From UBA2377 sp964429385 (lineage in GTDB: Bacteria > Verrucomicrobiota > Verrucomicrobiia > Opitutales > Opitutaceae), in contig CAYSBR010000022.1 of NCBI GenBank assembly GCA_964429385.1, positions 1-64,000 of the forward strand: a stretch of 64,000 bases of DNA, read 5' to 3'. Position 1 is the first letter of the stretch. Every line of letters begins with the position of its first letter. Shown one piece after another: positions 1-10,002 of this stretch. The position numbers and the translations under genes are program-made. Below the pieces are notes generated by a model. It did not search any database. It was not told the DNA's origin and was given only the letters and a program-made list of their open reading frames with translations.

Positions 1-2
1 GC

Positions 3-272
3 TTCTTCCAGATCGGCGGCGGCATTGCGGGCGACTTCCCCATCTGCGTCGTGCCGATGCTCCGGCTGGATCTCGGCTACGAGCGCACGCCGCTCTGGGG
101 GTATCACTGCCAGATCAGCGATTCCACCACGAGCTACGGCAGCTATTCCGGGGCCGTGCCGAACGAAAAGATCTCCTGGGGCAAACTGGGCGCCACCACG
201 CCGCGGTTCGTGATCGAGAGCGACGCCACTCTCGTGGCGCCGCTGGTTTTCTCCTGGGTGCTGGGCGATTGA
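3..272 (+). CDS. Deoxyhypusine synthase-like protein, C-terminal end
   Basis: Only the last 89 codons are in the window; the start lies upstream. The readable part carries the family's C-terminal active-site block: GGGIAGDFPI, then ISDSTTSYGSYSGAVPNEK and SWGKL. The lysine of SWGK corresponds to the catalytic lysine of deoxyhypusine synthase. Bacterial members of this family are often deoxyhypusine synthase-like or homospermidine synthase-like enzymes that transfer an aminobutyl group from spermidine, so the substrate here is open. The stop codon is 75 bases before aspS on the same strand. Polyamine chemistry is the likely role, from family knowledge. Confidence 0.8.
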   Translation, partial: FFQIGGGIAGDFPICVVPMLRLDLGYERTPLWGYHCQISDSTTSYGSYSGAVPNEKISWGKLGATTPRFVIESDATLVAPLVFSWVLGD

Positions 273-347
273 ACCTCCTCCTGTCATGGGCGGAGATTCT
301 GTTTGCTCCCCCGGGGCGCGATCCGCTTGTCTGCCCCTTACGTCATC

Positions 348-2135
348 ATGAAGCGCACCCACCACTGTGCCCAACTCACCTCCGCCGATCTCGGGACTTC
401 CGTCTCGCTGCTCGGCTGGGTGGATTCCGTTCGCGACCACGGCGGCATCATCTTCATCGACCTGCGTGACCGCAAAGGCATCACGCAGGTGAAGTTCGAT
501 CCGCAGGATGACGCGAATCTGGGCGCGCAGGCCGCGCAACTGAAGCCGGAGTCGGTGATCGAGATCGCCGGCAAGGTGGTCGCGCGCCCGGCCGGCACGG
601 TCAATGCCACGCTCCCGACGGGTGAGGTGGAGGTCAACGCGAGCGGTCTCGTGGTCCACAATATTGCCGACACGCCGCCGTTCCCGCTCGACGACGCGGG
701 CGGCGACAAGGTCAACGAGGACCTGCGCCTGACCTACCGTTACCTCGACCTGCGCCGGCCGAAGATGCGCCGGAACCTGCAGGTGCGGCACCGCGTGGCG
801 AAGTCCATCCGCGACTATTTCGACGGCCAGGAATTCATCGAGGTGGAGACGCCGGCGCTCTTCAAGAGCACGCCCGAGGGCGCGCGCGAATACCTCGTGC
901 CCTCGCGCATCCACCCGGGGCAGTTTTACGCGCTTTCGCAGTCGCCGCAGCAGTTCAAGCAGATCCTGATGGTTGCGGGCGTGGAGAAGTATTTCCAGAT
1001 CGCGCGCTGCTTTCGCGACGAGGACTTGCGCGCCGACCGCCAGATGGAGTTCACCCAGGTGGACGTCGAGGCGTCGTTCATTGATCGCGAGGGCATCTAC
1101 GCGCTGTTCGAGGGCATGCTGAAGAAGGTGTGGAAGGACGTGCTCGACCACGACCTGCCGACCCCGTTCCCGCGCCTGGCCTACAAGGATGCGATGAACC
1201 GCTATGGCGTGGACAAGCCCGACGTGCGCTTCGGCCTGGAGCTGCAGGACTTCACCGAGCTGTTCAAGACCTCGGCCTTCAAGGTCTTCGCGGCCACCGC
1301 CACCGGCGGCGGCGCGGTGAAGGCGGTCAACGCCAAGGGTCTCGCCGATATCACGCAGGGTGAACTCAAGACGCTGGAAGACGCGGCCAAGTCGCTCGGC
1401 GCGAAGGGCCTCGCGTTCATCAAGGTCGAGGGCGGCGAGTGGAAATCGCCCATCGTGAAATTTTTCACCGACGTGGAAAAGGCCGAGCTCACCGCCCGTC
1501 TTGGTATCGAGGATGGAGACATCATCTTCTTTGCCGCCGCGCCGTGGGAGCAGGCCTGCGCCATTCTCGGCCGCGTCCGGCTCGATGCCGCGCAGCTGCT
1601 CGTGAAGCGAGGCAAGCTCACCCTGCGCCCCGATGACTGGAAGTTTCTCTGGGTCGTTGATTTCCCGCTCATGTCCTACGACGAGGAGCGCGGGGGCTAC
1701 GCGGCCACGCACCATCCGTTCACCGCACCGGTGCCGGAGGATGCGGCGCTGCTCGACACCGACCCGAAGGCCGTGCGCGGCCAGCACTATGATGTGGTGC
1801 TGAACGGCATGGAGCTAGGCGGCGGTTCGATCCGTATTCACCAGCCGGCGCTGCAGAAAAAAGTCTTCGAGGATGTGCTCAAGATTCCGGCCGACGTGGT
1901 CGAGAGCCGCTTCGGCTACATGCTCAAGGCCTTCACCTATGGCGCGCCGCCGCACGGCGGCATCGCCTTTGGTCTCGACCGCATGGCGGCGCTGCTCTGC
2001 GGCACGACGAGCATCCGCGATGTCATCGCTTTCCCGAAGACCCAGAAAGGCCAGTGCCTGATGACGCAGAGCCCGACGCCGGTGACGGAGAAGCAACTCA
2101 AGGAGCTGCACATCCAGACGGTGGTGCCGGAATAA
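348..2135 (+). CDS. aspS: Aspartyl-tRNA synthetase, non-discriminating type predicted
   Basis: Class II aminoacyl-tRNA synthetase of 595 residues, the usual bacterial length with an N-terminal OB-fold, a catalytic core and an inserted GAD domain. Visible signatures are FRDEDLRADRQ (motif 2), MELGGGSIRIH and FGLDRMAALL (motif 3). The ATG at 348 is chosen because MKRTHHCAQLTSADLG matches the family's start. Residues 31 and 83 are His and Gly, the pair linked in Pseudomonas AspRS to acceptance of both tRNA-Asp and tRNA-Asn. That predicts Asn-tRNA formation by a GatCAB amidotransferase elsewhere in the genome. Identity is secure; tRNA specificity is inferred. Confidence 0.97.
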   Translation: MKRTHHCAQLTSADLGTSVSLLGWVDSVRDHGGIIFIDLRDRKGITQVKFDPQDDANLGAQAAQLKPESVIEIAGKVVARPAGTVNATLPTGEVEVNASGLVVHNIADTPPFPLDDAGGDKVNEDLRLTYRYLDLRRPKMRRNLQVRHRVAKSIRDYFDGQEFIEVETPALFKSTPEGAREYLVPSRIHPGQFYALSQSPQQFKQILMVAGVEKYFQIARCFRDEDLRADRQMEFTQVDVEASFIDREGIYALFEGMLKKVWKDVLDHDLPTPFPRLAYKDAMNRYGVDKPDVRFGLELQDFTELFKTSAFKVFAATATGGGAVKAVNAKGLADITQGELKTLEDAAKSLGAKGLAFIKVEGGEWKSPIVKFFTDVEKAELTARLGIEDGDIIFFAAAPWEQACAILGRVRLDAAQLLVKRGKLTLRPDDWKFLWVVDFPLMSYDEERGGYAATHHPFTAPVPEDAALLDTDPKAVRGQHYDVVLNGMELGGGSIRIHQPALQKKVFEDVLKIPADVVESRFGYMLKAFTYGAPPHGGIAFGLDRMAALLCGTTSIRDVIAFPKTQKGQCLMTQSPTPVTEKQLKELHIQTVVPE

Positions 2136-2141
2136 GCAGAG

Positions 2142-2191
2142 CTCCCGCCCCGGCCCTGCCTTGTGCCGGGCGGGGTGTGCGGGAGGTTTTA
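2142..2191 (+). promoter_or_regulatory. GC-rich hairpin overlapping the RBS of the next gene
   Basis: CTCCCGC at 2142-2148 can pair with GCGGGAG at 2179-2185, with an inner CCCGGC/GCCGGG pairing. TTTTATT follows, as in an intrinsic terminator of aspS. The 3' arm contains the GGGAGG that looks like the ribosome-binding site of the ATG at 2200, so the same structure could end transcription or mask translation. Confidence 0.5.
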
Positions 2192-2199
2192 TTATCCTG

Positions 2200-2874
2200 A
2201 TGCCAACGGTTGTCACCCACGCGCCGGAATCCCCGGATGGCCCGGCCCTTTCCGAGGAGCTCGGCACGCTGTCGCAGCGCTACAGCGACCAGCCGGTGCC
2301 GCTGGGCGAGATTCTCGACACGCTCGGCGCGCGGGCTTCGGCGCTGCTGATGGTGATCTGCGCGCTGCCGTTTTCGACGCCGGTGAGCCTGCCCGGGCTC
2401 TCGACGCCGCTCGGGCTGGTGATCCTGTTCCTGTCGGTGCGCTATTTTCTTGGCCGGCCGCCCTGGCTGCCCGGCTGGTTGCGCAAGGTGGTGTTGCCGG
2501 CGTCCTTTTTTTCCAAGGTGCTGAAGGCGAGCAGCAAGCTCGTGGGCTGGCTGGAGCGGCGGCTGCGGCACCGGTTGCGCGTGCTCACCGACGCGGAGTG
2601 GAAGCTGCGGCTGCACACCGGCATCGTCATCCTCGCGGCCCTGCTGCTGATCCTGCCGCTGCCGCCGCTGCCACCGTTCACCAACACGCTGCCCGCGCTG
2701 GTCTCCGTGGTCATGACCTTCAGCGTGCTGAAGCGCGACGGCGCCGGCATCCTCGCCGGCTACGGCCTGTTCGCCTTCACCGTCGGCTATTTCATTTTCT
2801 GGGGCGCCGTGGTGGTGGAGATGTTCAACCGCTACGGAGGAAAGCTCGTCGGGCTGTTCGAACGTTTTTTCTGA
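2200..2874 (+). CDS. ExoD-family membrane protein
   Basis: A 224-residue polytopic membrane protein of the ExoD family (named after Rhizobium exopolysaccharide synthesis mutants; biochemical role unknown). Typical features are an N-terminal soluble stretch with LSQRYSDQPVPLGEIL, then LGARASALLMVICALPF, a PLGLVILFLSVRYFLGRPPW segment, and two to three C-terminal membrane helices around PLPPLPPFTNTLPALV. The ATG at 2200 is preceded by GGGAGG, 13 bases upstream, inside a hairpin. It follows aspS by 64 bases on the same strand. Confidence 0.85.
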   Translation: MPTVVTHAPESPDGPALSEELGTLSQRYSDQPVPLGEILDTLGARASALLMVICALPFSTPVSLPGLSTPLGLVILFLSVRYFLGRPPWLPGWLRKVVLPASFFSKVLKASSKLVGWLERRLRHRLRVLTDAEWKLRLHTGIVILAALLLILPLPPLPPFTNTLPALVSVVMTFSVLKRDGAGILAGYGLFAFTVGYFIFWGAVVVEMFNRYGGKLVGLFERFF

Positions 2875-2933
2875 GCTGAGCCGGACGGGATTTTTTGTTC
2901 GATTGCGGGAGCGGATTCCGCAAGGTGGCGCGC

Positions 2934-4295
2934 ATGCCGAAGGTGAACTTGAAATTCTGGCGCTGGCCGCTGGCCAACCAGATCCTGCTGGGCTTGGTGA
3001 TCGGTGTCATCGCCGGCCTCATCACCGGTGCGCTGGTGCAGACGGAAGCGGGCGGGGCGACGCTGCAGGCGTGGCTGACGCAGCTCATCCAGCCGCTGGG
3101 CCGGCTTTTCATCCGGATCATCTTCATGATCGTGATTCCGCTGATCTTCGCGGCGATCGTGCTCGGCGTGGCGGAGATGGGCGATGTGCGCAAGCTGGGG
3201 CGCGTCGGCCTGAAGGCGCTCAAGTTTACGCTGCTGCTGTCCGGCCTGAGCGTGGTCGTGGGTCTGACCCTCGTGAACGTCCTGAAGCCGGGCCAGCAGC
3301 TCTCCAGCGAGACCCGCGAGGAACTGTTGGTGAGCTACGGCGGCGATACCGCCAAGCGCGTCGTGGCGCAGGGTACGCGGGAATCCCCGCCGCTGGCGGA
3401 GACCCTGCTCAACCTGATCCCGCAGAATCCGCTGTTCGAGGCGGTCAACGCCTTCACGCCGAACTATACGGGCGGTGGGCTGATCTCGGTCATGGTCTTC
3501 AGCCTCTTCTTCGGCGTGGCGCTGGCGATGGTCCCGCGGGACAAGTCCGAAAGCCTGCTGACTGTGCTGCAAGGGGTCTTCGAGGTCTGCATGCGCGTGA
3601 TCGGCTTTGCGATGCGACTGGCCCCGATGGGCGTGGCCTGCCTCGGGTTCAGCCTGGCGGTGACCATGGGGGTGGATATGCTCAAGAGCCTGGGTTTCTA
3701 CGCCGGGGTGGTCATCCTCGGCCTGGCGTTCCAGCAGTTCGTCGTCTATTCGTTTTTTCTCCGGACCCTTGGCGGTTATTCGCCGCGGGATTTTTTCCGC
3801 CGGATCAGGGAGGTCATGATCACGGCCTTCAGCACTTCTTCCAGCAACGCGACTTTGCCGGTGGCGCTGCGGGTGGGCGAGGAGAACCTGGGGCTGCCGC
3901 GGCGGATCAGCCGTTTCGTACTCACGGTCGGCGCCAGCGCCAACCAGAACGGCACGGCGCTCTACGAGGGCGTCACCGTGCTGTTTCTCGCGCAGGTCTT
4001 CGGTGTGGACCTTTCAATCGGCCAGCAAATCGTGGTGGCGCTGATGTGCATCATGGCGGGACTGGGCACCGCCGGCGTGCCGGGCGGCTCTTTGCCATTG
4101 GTTGTGGGCGTGCTCGTGACCATCGGTGTGCCGGGTGAGAGCATCGCGATCATCCTCGGCATCGACCGTCTGCTCGACATGTGCCGCACCTGCCTGAACG
4201 TCACCGGCGACATGGTGTGCGCGGTGCTGGTGAGCAAGGGTGAGTCGGACGAGGCGCTGGACGCCGCCCCCGCCGGGGATGGTGCGCAAGGATGA
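2934..4295 (+). CDS. Dicarboxylate/amino acid:cation symporter (DAACS family)
   Basis: A 453-residue inner-membrane secondary transporter related to GltP, DctA and GltT. It brings in acidic amino acids or C4-dicarboxylates with Na+ or H+. Family signatures are the serine-rich re-entrant loop TAFSTSSSNATLPVAL, the NQNGTALYEG motif that contributes to the cation sites, and the MAGLGTAGVPGGSLP loop near the C-terminus. The ATG at 2934 gives the usual short cytoplasmic N-terminus (MPKVNLKFWRWPLANQILLG). It lies 59 bases after the ExoD gene and 59 bases before another transporter. Exact substrate cannot be read from the sequence. Confidence 0.92.
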   Translation: MPKVNLKFWRWPLANQILLGLVIGVIAGLITGALVQTEAGGATLQAWLTQLIQPLGRLFIRIIFMIVIPLIFAAIVLGVAEMGDVRKLGRVGLKALKFTLLLSGLSVVVGLTLVNVLKPGQQLSSETREELLVSYGGDTAKRVVAQGTRESPPLAETLLNLIPQNPLFEAVNAFTPNYTGGGLISVMVFSLFFGVALAMVPRDKSESLLTVLQGVFEVCMRVIGFAMRLAPMGVACLGFSLAVTMGVDMLKSLGFYAGVVILGLAFQQFVVYSFFLRTLGGYSPRDFFRRIREVMITAFSTSSSNATLPVALRVGEENLGLPRRISRFVLTVGASANQNGTALYEGVTVLFLAQVFGVDLSIGQQIVVALMCIMAGLGTAGVPGGSLPLVVGVLVTIGVPGESIAIILGIDRLLDMCRTCLNVTGDMVCAVLVSKGESDEALDAAPAGDGAQG

Positions 4296-4354
4296 TGCGG
4301 TTTCCTGAATAGGCTCGCCGGGCCGGCGACGGGCTGGCGAAGGTCATCAATCGC

Positions 4355-6184
4355 ATGAACCACGACCTGCTCACCGTTCTCATCCTGCTGGGCGCCTGCA
4401 TCGGGCTGTTCATGGCGAACAAGCCGCGGATGGATGTGGTGGCGCTGCTGGTCATCGTGGCGCTGCCGCTCTTCGGCATCCTGACGGTGCCGGAGGCGCT
4501 GGCGGGCTTTGGCGATCCGAGCGTGGTGATGATCGCCGCGCTGTTTGTGATCGGTGAAGGACTGGTGCGCACCGGCATCGCCTACCGGATGGGAGAGTGG
4601 CTGGTCCACCGGTCGGGCAACAGCGAGACGCGGCTGCTGGTGCTGCTCATGCTCTCGGTGGCGCTGCTCGGCTCGGTCATGAGCTCGACCGGGGTGGTGG
4701 CGATCTTCATCCCGGTGGTGCTGAGCATCGCCTCGCGTCTGCACGTGGCGCCGGGCCGGTTGATGATGCCGCTGAGTTTCGCGGGTCTCATCAGCGGCAT
4801 GCTCACCCTCGTGGCGACTCCGCCGAACCTGGTCATGGACAGCGCGCTGAAGCGGGAGGGCTTTGCCGGGTTTCAATTTTTCAGTTTCACCCCCATCGGA
4901 CTGGTGATCCTCGTCCTGGGCATCGGCTACATGCTCGTGGCGCGCCGCTGGCTGGCGGTGCGGACGGAGGATGCGCCCGCCGCCGGGGTGCGACGCACGT
5001 TCCAGCACCTGATCAGCGACTACAAATTGGCGGACCGCGCGCACCGCCTGCGCATCCGGCCCGGCTCGCCGTTGGTGGGCCGCACACTGCAGAACCTGAG
5101 CCTGCGCAGCGAATACCGCGCGAATGTCGTGGCGATCGAGCGTCCGGGGCGTTTCAGCCTGGATCTGCTGCCACCCAGCGCCACGGCCGAGCTGAAGTCC
5201 GGGGATGTTCTTTTGGTGGAGATATCCGGGGAAGGGACCGACCCCCAACCGCTCTGCCGCGACCTGGGGCTCGACCGGTTGGTTCTGGGCGACACCTATT
5301 TTGCGGATCAATCCCGAGCCATCGGCATGGCGGAGGTGGCGCTGCCGCCGGATTCCGGGTTGATCGCCAAGACTGTGCTGGAAACGGGTTTTCGCCGGAA
5401 GCACGGACTCAATGTCGTCGGTCTGCGCCGCGGGCGCAAAGCCCTGGAAGGCGCCATGCTGGAGGAGAAACTGCGGATGGGCGATACGTTGCTGGTGATC
5501 GGCCCGTGGAAGGCGGTTCGCCTGCTGCAATCGCAACCGCAGGATTTTCTCGTGCTGAGTCTGCCGGCGGAGGTGGATGAGGTGGCGCCCGTGCCCGGGC
5601 GGGCGCCGCATGCGTTGTTCAGCCTCGGGGTGATGGTCGTGCTGATGGTCACCGGCGTTGTGCCCAATGTCGTCGCCGTCCTGCTGGCCTGTCTGCTGAT
5701 GGGCGCTTTCCGCTGCATTGACCTGAGCAGCGCCTACAAGTCCATCCACTGGCAGAGTCTCGTGCTGATCGCGGGGATGATCCCGGTGGCCCTTTCGCTG
5801 GAGCGGACGGGAGGCGTCGAACTGGCGGTCGGCAGCCTGATGGAAACTTTCGGCGGCGCGGGCCCGCGGCTGTTGCTGGCCGGGTTGTTCCTGCTGACGG
5901 CGGTGACGGGCCTGTTCATTTCCAACACCGCGACGGCGGTGCTGATGGCGCCCATCGCGCTGAGCATCGCCCGGCATCTGGAGGCCTCGCCGCTGCCGTT
6001 TGCGATGACGGTCGCGCTGGCGGCCTCGGCGGCGTTCATGACGCCGGTGTCATCGCCGGTGAACACGCTGGTGCTCGGGCCGGGTCGCTACCGGTTCGGC
6101 GATTTCGTGAAGGTGGGCGTGCCGTTCGCGGCGCTGGTTTTAATCGTCACCGTGCTGCTGGTGCCGGTGCTGTTTCCGTTATAA
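4355..6184 (+). CDS. SLC13/DASS-type permease with two RCK_C domains
   Basis: A 609-residue membrane transporter of the divalent anion/Na+ symporter group with an internal cytoplasmic insert. The N-terminal half has GFGDPSVVMIAALFVIGEGL and LVATPPNLVMDSAL, and the C-terminal half has LFISNTATAVLMAPIAL and the TPVSSPVNTLVLGPG motif, the inverted-repeat substrate signatures of the family. Between them (about residues 220-395) lie two TrkA-C/RCK_C-like domains, each opening with a GSPLVGRTL or GLIAKTVLE-type motif. Such members are usually annotated as sulfate, citrate or dicarboxylate carriers. Ligand gating through the RCK_C domains is inferred from the family. Confidence 0.9.
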   Translation: MNHDLLTVLILLGACIGLFMANKPRMDVVALLVIVALPLFGILTVPEALAGFGDPSVVMIAALFVIGEGLVRTGIAYRMGEWLVHRSGNSETRLLVLLMLSVALLGSVMSSTGVVAIFIPVVLSIASRLHVAPGRLMMPLSFAGLISGMLTLVATPPNLVMDSALKREGFAGFQFFSFTPIGLVILVLGIGYMLVARRWLAVRTEDAPAAGVRRTFQHLISDYKLADRAHRLRIRPGSPLVGRTLQNLSLRSEYRANVVAIERPGRFSLDLLPPSATAELKSGDVLLVEISGEGTDPQPLCRDLGLDRLVLGDTYFADQSRAIGMAEVALPPDSGLIAKTVLETGFRRKHGLNVVGLRRGRKALEGAMLEEKLRMGDTLLVIGPWKAVRLLQSQPQDFLVLSLPAEVDEVAPVPGRAPHALFSLGVMVVLMVTGVVPNVVAVLLACLLMGAFRCIDLSSAYKSIHWQSLVLIAGMIPVALSLERTGGVELAVGSLMETFGGAGPRLLLAGLFLLTAVTGLFISNTATAVLMAPIALSIARHLEASPLPFAMTVALAASAAFMTPVSSPVNTLVLGPGRYRFGDFVKVGVPFAALVLIVTVLLVPVLFPL

Positions 6185-6246
6185 CCCGCCGCCAGGCCGC
6201 CGGTCGAATCGCGAAGGGGTTTCGCGCCTGCGCCTGCCCGGTTTGT

Positions 6247-6786
6247 TCAGTCGGCGTTGGGGGTTTGGGCTGACGGCCCAAGGGGTGGGCGGGGTGACCG
6301 GACGGGAAAGTTGCGGATGGCGGCGTAGCCGATGGCTCCGCCCAAGGCGCCGATGATGACGGCGCCGAGGTAGAGGGAAATCACGCTGTCACCGGAGAAG
6401 ACGGCGAGCGGGGTTTCATGGAGGTGCGCCCAGACGGTGGAGGGGGAGCGGCCGCGCACGAGTTCGCCCACGAAGTAGCAGGCGGGCAGCTGGACCGGCG
6501 CGGTCAGGGGCGAGGAAAGGAATTGCAGTGCGATGCACAGCAGGAGGTTGCCGCGCACGAAAAGTCCGGCGATCGTGGCGAAGACCGTCTGGAAGGGGAG
6601 GAACGGCACCATCGTGATGGGGAAACCCACCAGCCAGGCGCGCGCGACGGATTCGCGGGAGAACCGCCAGAGATCCTTGGCAAAGATCCGGTCGCCGAGC
6701 CGGTTGTGCAGCCAGCTGCCGCGCAGTTTTTGCCGCGACAGGTTGCGCTGGTGCAGCCAGCGCATGACCCAGAGGGGCAGTTTCAT
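6247..6786 (-). CDS. DUF2062 family membrane protein
   Basis: A 179-residue protein of unknown biochemical role. The DUF2062 pattern is visible: VARAWLVGFPITMVPFLPFQ, then hydrophobic segments RGNLLLCIALQFLSSPLTAPVQL and ISLYLGAVIIGALGGAIGYA. The ATG at 6786 (MKLPLWVMRWLHQ) is preferred; the frame stays open further upstream without a convincing start. It converges with the SLC13 gene (62 bases apart) and diverges from amt. Confidence 0.8.
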   Translation of the reverse strand: MKLPLWVMRWLHQRNLSRQKLRGSWLHNRLGDRIFAKDLWRFSRESVARAWLVGFPITMVPFLPFQTVFATIAGLFVRGNLLLCIALQFLSSPLTAPVQLPACYFVGELVRGRSPSTVWAHLHETPLAVFSGDSVISLYLGAVIIGALGGAIGYAAIRNFPVRSPRPPLGPSAQTPNAD

Positions 6787-6939
6787 GCGTCGCCGCGCAG
6801 AGGGCGCGGAGAGGGAAGGCCGGAGAGACGAAGGACGGGACGCATGGGAAGGAAGACAGGTGCGGCCCGGCGCGAACCCTGTCAATGGCGGGCCGTTCCG
6901 CCCGGCTTTGTCGGGTCCGATTTCAAGCTCAGACCGGGT

Positions 6940-6955
6940 TGGCACAGGCTGTGCT
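6940..6955 (+). promoter_or_regulatory. Sigma-54 (-24/-12) promoter of amt-glnK
   Basis: TGGCACAGGCTGTGCT fits the RpoN pattern TGGCAC-N5-TTGCW, with the GG and GC doublets correctly spaced and one change (GTGC for TTGC). It lies about 70 bases upstream of the amt start. Sigma-54/NtrC control of amt-glnK is standard in bacteria, which supports the call. Confidence 0.75.
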
Positions 6956-7025
6956 AAATGGAGGGTACGGCCGCTTTGCCGACCGGAACTCATCCACTGC
7001 CTGTAAACCACCCAACCCACCTACC

Positions 7026-8405
<1,380 letters not shown>

Positions 8406-8415
8406 CCCGGCGGTT

Positions 8416-8441
8416 CCGACTCGGCGCTTGCGCCGGGTCGG
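8416..8441 (+). other. Intercistronic hairpin between amt and glnK
   Basis: CCGACTCGGCG and CGCCGGGTCGG form an 11-bp stem (one T-G pair) around a CTTG loop. No T-run follows, so it is unlikely to terminate transcription. It may protect or process the amt-glnK message and set the ratio of the two products. Confidence 0.55.
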
Positions 8442-8486
8442 GACGCCATCAACATCACCAATAAATCCTCAATCACCATTTATCGC

Positions 8487-8825
8487 ATGAAACTCATCAT
8501 CGCTATCATCAAGCCGTTCAAGCTGGAGGAAGTGAAACAGGGCCTCGGGGAAATCGGCGTCGAGGGTATGACCGTGACCGAGGTCAAGGGCTTCGGTCGG
8601 CAGAAGGGTCACACCGAGATCTATCGCGGCAGCGAATACACCGTGGACTTCCTGCCCAAGGTGAAACTTGAGATCGTCGTGCCCGACGAGATCGCGGGCA
8701 AGACCGTGGACGCCATCGTGAAGTCGGCCAAGACCGGCAAGATCGGTGACGGCAAGGTCTTCGTCCTCCCGATCGACGAGGCGGTGCGTATCCGCACCGA
8801 CGAGCGAGGCGAGTCCGCCGTCTGA
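8487..8825 (+). CDS. glnK: Nitrogen regulatory PII protein
   Basis: A 112-residue trimeric PII signal protein. It reads 2-oxoglutarate and ATP/ADP and binds the transporter Amt. Features: KLIIAIIKPFKLEEVKQGL at the N-terminus; a T-loop with GRQKGHTEIYRGSEYTVDFLP, whose Tyr in SEYTVDF is the usual uridylylation site; and KTGKIGDGKVFVLPIDEAVRIRT in the B/C-loop region. Its place right after amt supports GlnK rather than GlnB. It is probably co-transcribed with amt from the promoter near 6940 and ends at the terminator at 8861. Confidence 0.97.
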   Translation: MKLIIAIIKPFKLEEVKQGLGEIGVEGMTVTEVKGFGRQKGHTEIYRGSEYTVDFLPKVKLEIVVPDEIAGKTVDAIVKSAKTGKIGDGKVFVLPIDEAVRIRTDERGESAV

Positions 8826-8860
8826 CGCGGCTCCAGTCACAGGCTACACCAAGCAACCAC

Positions 8861-8897
8861 AAGCCGGCCCCACTGACCTGGGGCCGGCTTTGTTTTT
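8861..8897 (+). terminator. Intrinsic terminator after amt-glnK
   Basis: AAGCCGGCCCC and GGGGCCGGCTT form a perfect 11-bp GC-rich stem over a short loop, followed by TGTTTTT. It starts 35 bases after the glnK stop codon. This is the clearest rho-independent terminator in the window. Confidence 0.9.
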
Positions 8898-9063
8898 GGG
8901 TTTTTCAGGCCTGGCGGTCCGGCGGGCGCCGAGGATGGGAGGTACCAGCCCATCTGTTTTCAAAGTGAAGCACTCCCGTTCTGAGCGGGTGTTTTGTGCG
9001 AATCGCCGGATGCCTTTTAGGCTTCGGCTGATTATGCGGATGAGCCCAGGCAGGCGGCTGTTT

Positions 9064-9106
9064 AATCCGTGCCGATCCGTGTAGTCTGCGGCTGAAAATT
9101 TGGCGC
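9064..9106 (+). repeat. Dispersed repeat 'AATCCGTG', copy 1
   Basis: AATCCGTGCC, then CCGTGTAG, GCGGC and GAAAATT, matches 34897-34940 in order and spacing, with a few changes. It sits in the otherwise featureless stretch 8898-9180 between glnK and a convergent dioxygenase gene. It resembles the widespread 'AATCCGTG...' repeats of Verrucomicrobiota and Planctomycetota. Confidence 0.55.
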
Positions 9107-9180
9107 CACCTATTCTGAAAACCCCAAAAAGGGGATGGGGCGTTCCGCCTGTGAGTTGGCGGAGTATTAAGGGGGCGGGT

Positions 9181-10002
9181 TTATTCGCGGGGATAAATCA
9201 TGGGATTCAGCGGCGTGGCCACCGGTTTGCCGATCTTGGCGCCGGGCATCCACGAGTCCCAATCCAACTGGTGGTTCTTGTGCTTCGGCGCGATGAGGCG
9301 GATGCCGTCCTCGATGTAGATGATGGTCATGACGGCGCGGGGACGGTCGGAGGTGTTGGGGCCGGCGCGGTGGAAGGTCCAGCCGTAGTGGAAGCTCACC
9401 TCGCCGAGATCGTAAGGGGTATCGAAGAGCGGGTAGTTGTGCTCTTTCATGGAGCGGCCGATCTCCTTTTCGCTTTGGTCGCTGATGCCGAGCTCGCGAC
9501 CGGCTTCAAATCTGTGACTGCCGACCGCAAAGGCGAGGGGCCCGAGTTCCATGGGCGTGGCCTGAAGGGGGATCCAGACGGTGACGGTGTTGGGGTTGCT
9601 GAGGGGCCAGTAGTATTGATCGGCGTGCCAGGGGGTGACGCCACCGCCGGGTTCCTTGTAGAGGGCCTGGTCGTGATACATGCGCACACCGGAGACCCCG
9701 AGCAGCTCGGCGGCCATGCGGGCGAGTTTTTGGCCGAAGCAGAATTCCTTCACCGTGTCGTTCTTGGTCCAGATGTTGATGACCTGAAGGAAGGCTTTGT
9801 TGTAGGTGTCGCGCTGTTCGATGGGCAGGTGCATCGTGTTCAGCCGGTGAACCTCGGCGGTGATGGTCCGGCCATAGTGGGCGAGGACTTCGGGCGAGAG
9901 CACTTGCTTGAGCTTGATGAAGCCATCGCGGCGAAACTGTGCGATCTGGTCCGCGGTGAGCGGGTGGTGCGAATCGATGTCGAGAGCGGTTGGGGTGGAC
10001 AT
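9181..10002 (-). CDS. Phytanoyl-CoA dioxygenase (PhyH) family protein, copy 1
   Basis: A 273-residue Fe(II)/2-oxoglutarate-dependent oxygenase of the PhyH family. The metal triad is visible: His126 and Asp128 in TPWHADQYYWPL and His211 in YGWTFHRAGPN. The RPRAVMTI stretch carries the arginine expected to hold 2-oxoglutarate. The target is unknown; these enzymes hydroxylate lipids, small metabolites or natural products. It is divergent from an AraC regulator, and on that regulator's other side lies a close paralog (10965-11774), so the set looks like a duplicated, co-regulated pair. Confidence 0.88.
   Translation of the reverse strand: MSTPTALDIDSHHPLTADQIAQFRRDGFIKLKQVLSPEVLAHYGRTITAEVHRLNTMHLPIEQRDTYNKAFLQVINIWTKNDTVKEFCFGQKLARMAAELLGVSGVRMYHDQALYKEPGGGVTPWHADQYYWPLSNPNTVTVWIPLQATPMELGPLAFAVGSHRFEAGRELGISDQSEKEIGRSMKEHNYPLFDTPYDLGEVSFHYGWTFHRAGPNTSDRPRAVMTIIYIEDGIRLIAPKHKNHQLDWDSWMPGAKIGKPVATPLNPMIYPRE

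Noticed and set aside
3962..5977. 671-codon open frame on the minus strand opposite the two transporters.
   Set aside because: Translation is His/Arg/Gln-rich low-complexity and overlaps two well-recognised membrane proteins; it is a shadow of their codon bias.
6209..6226. CGCGAAGGGGTTTCGCG hairpin between convergent genes as a terminator.
   Set aside because: Short stem with no T-run on either strand; insufficient support.
8971..8996. CACTCCCG/CGGGTG hairpin followed by TTTT as a second terminator.
   Set aside because: Pairing needs bulges, and the strong terminator at 8861 already serves glnK.
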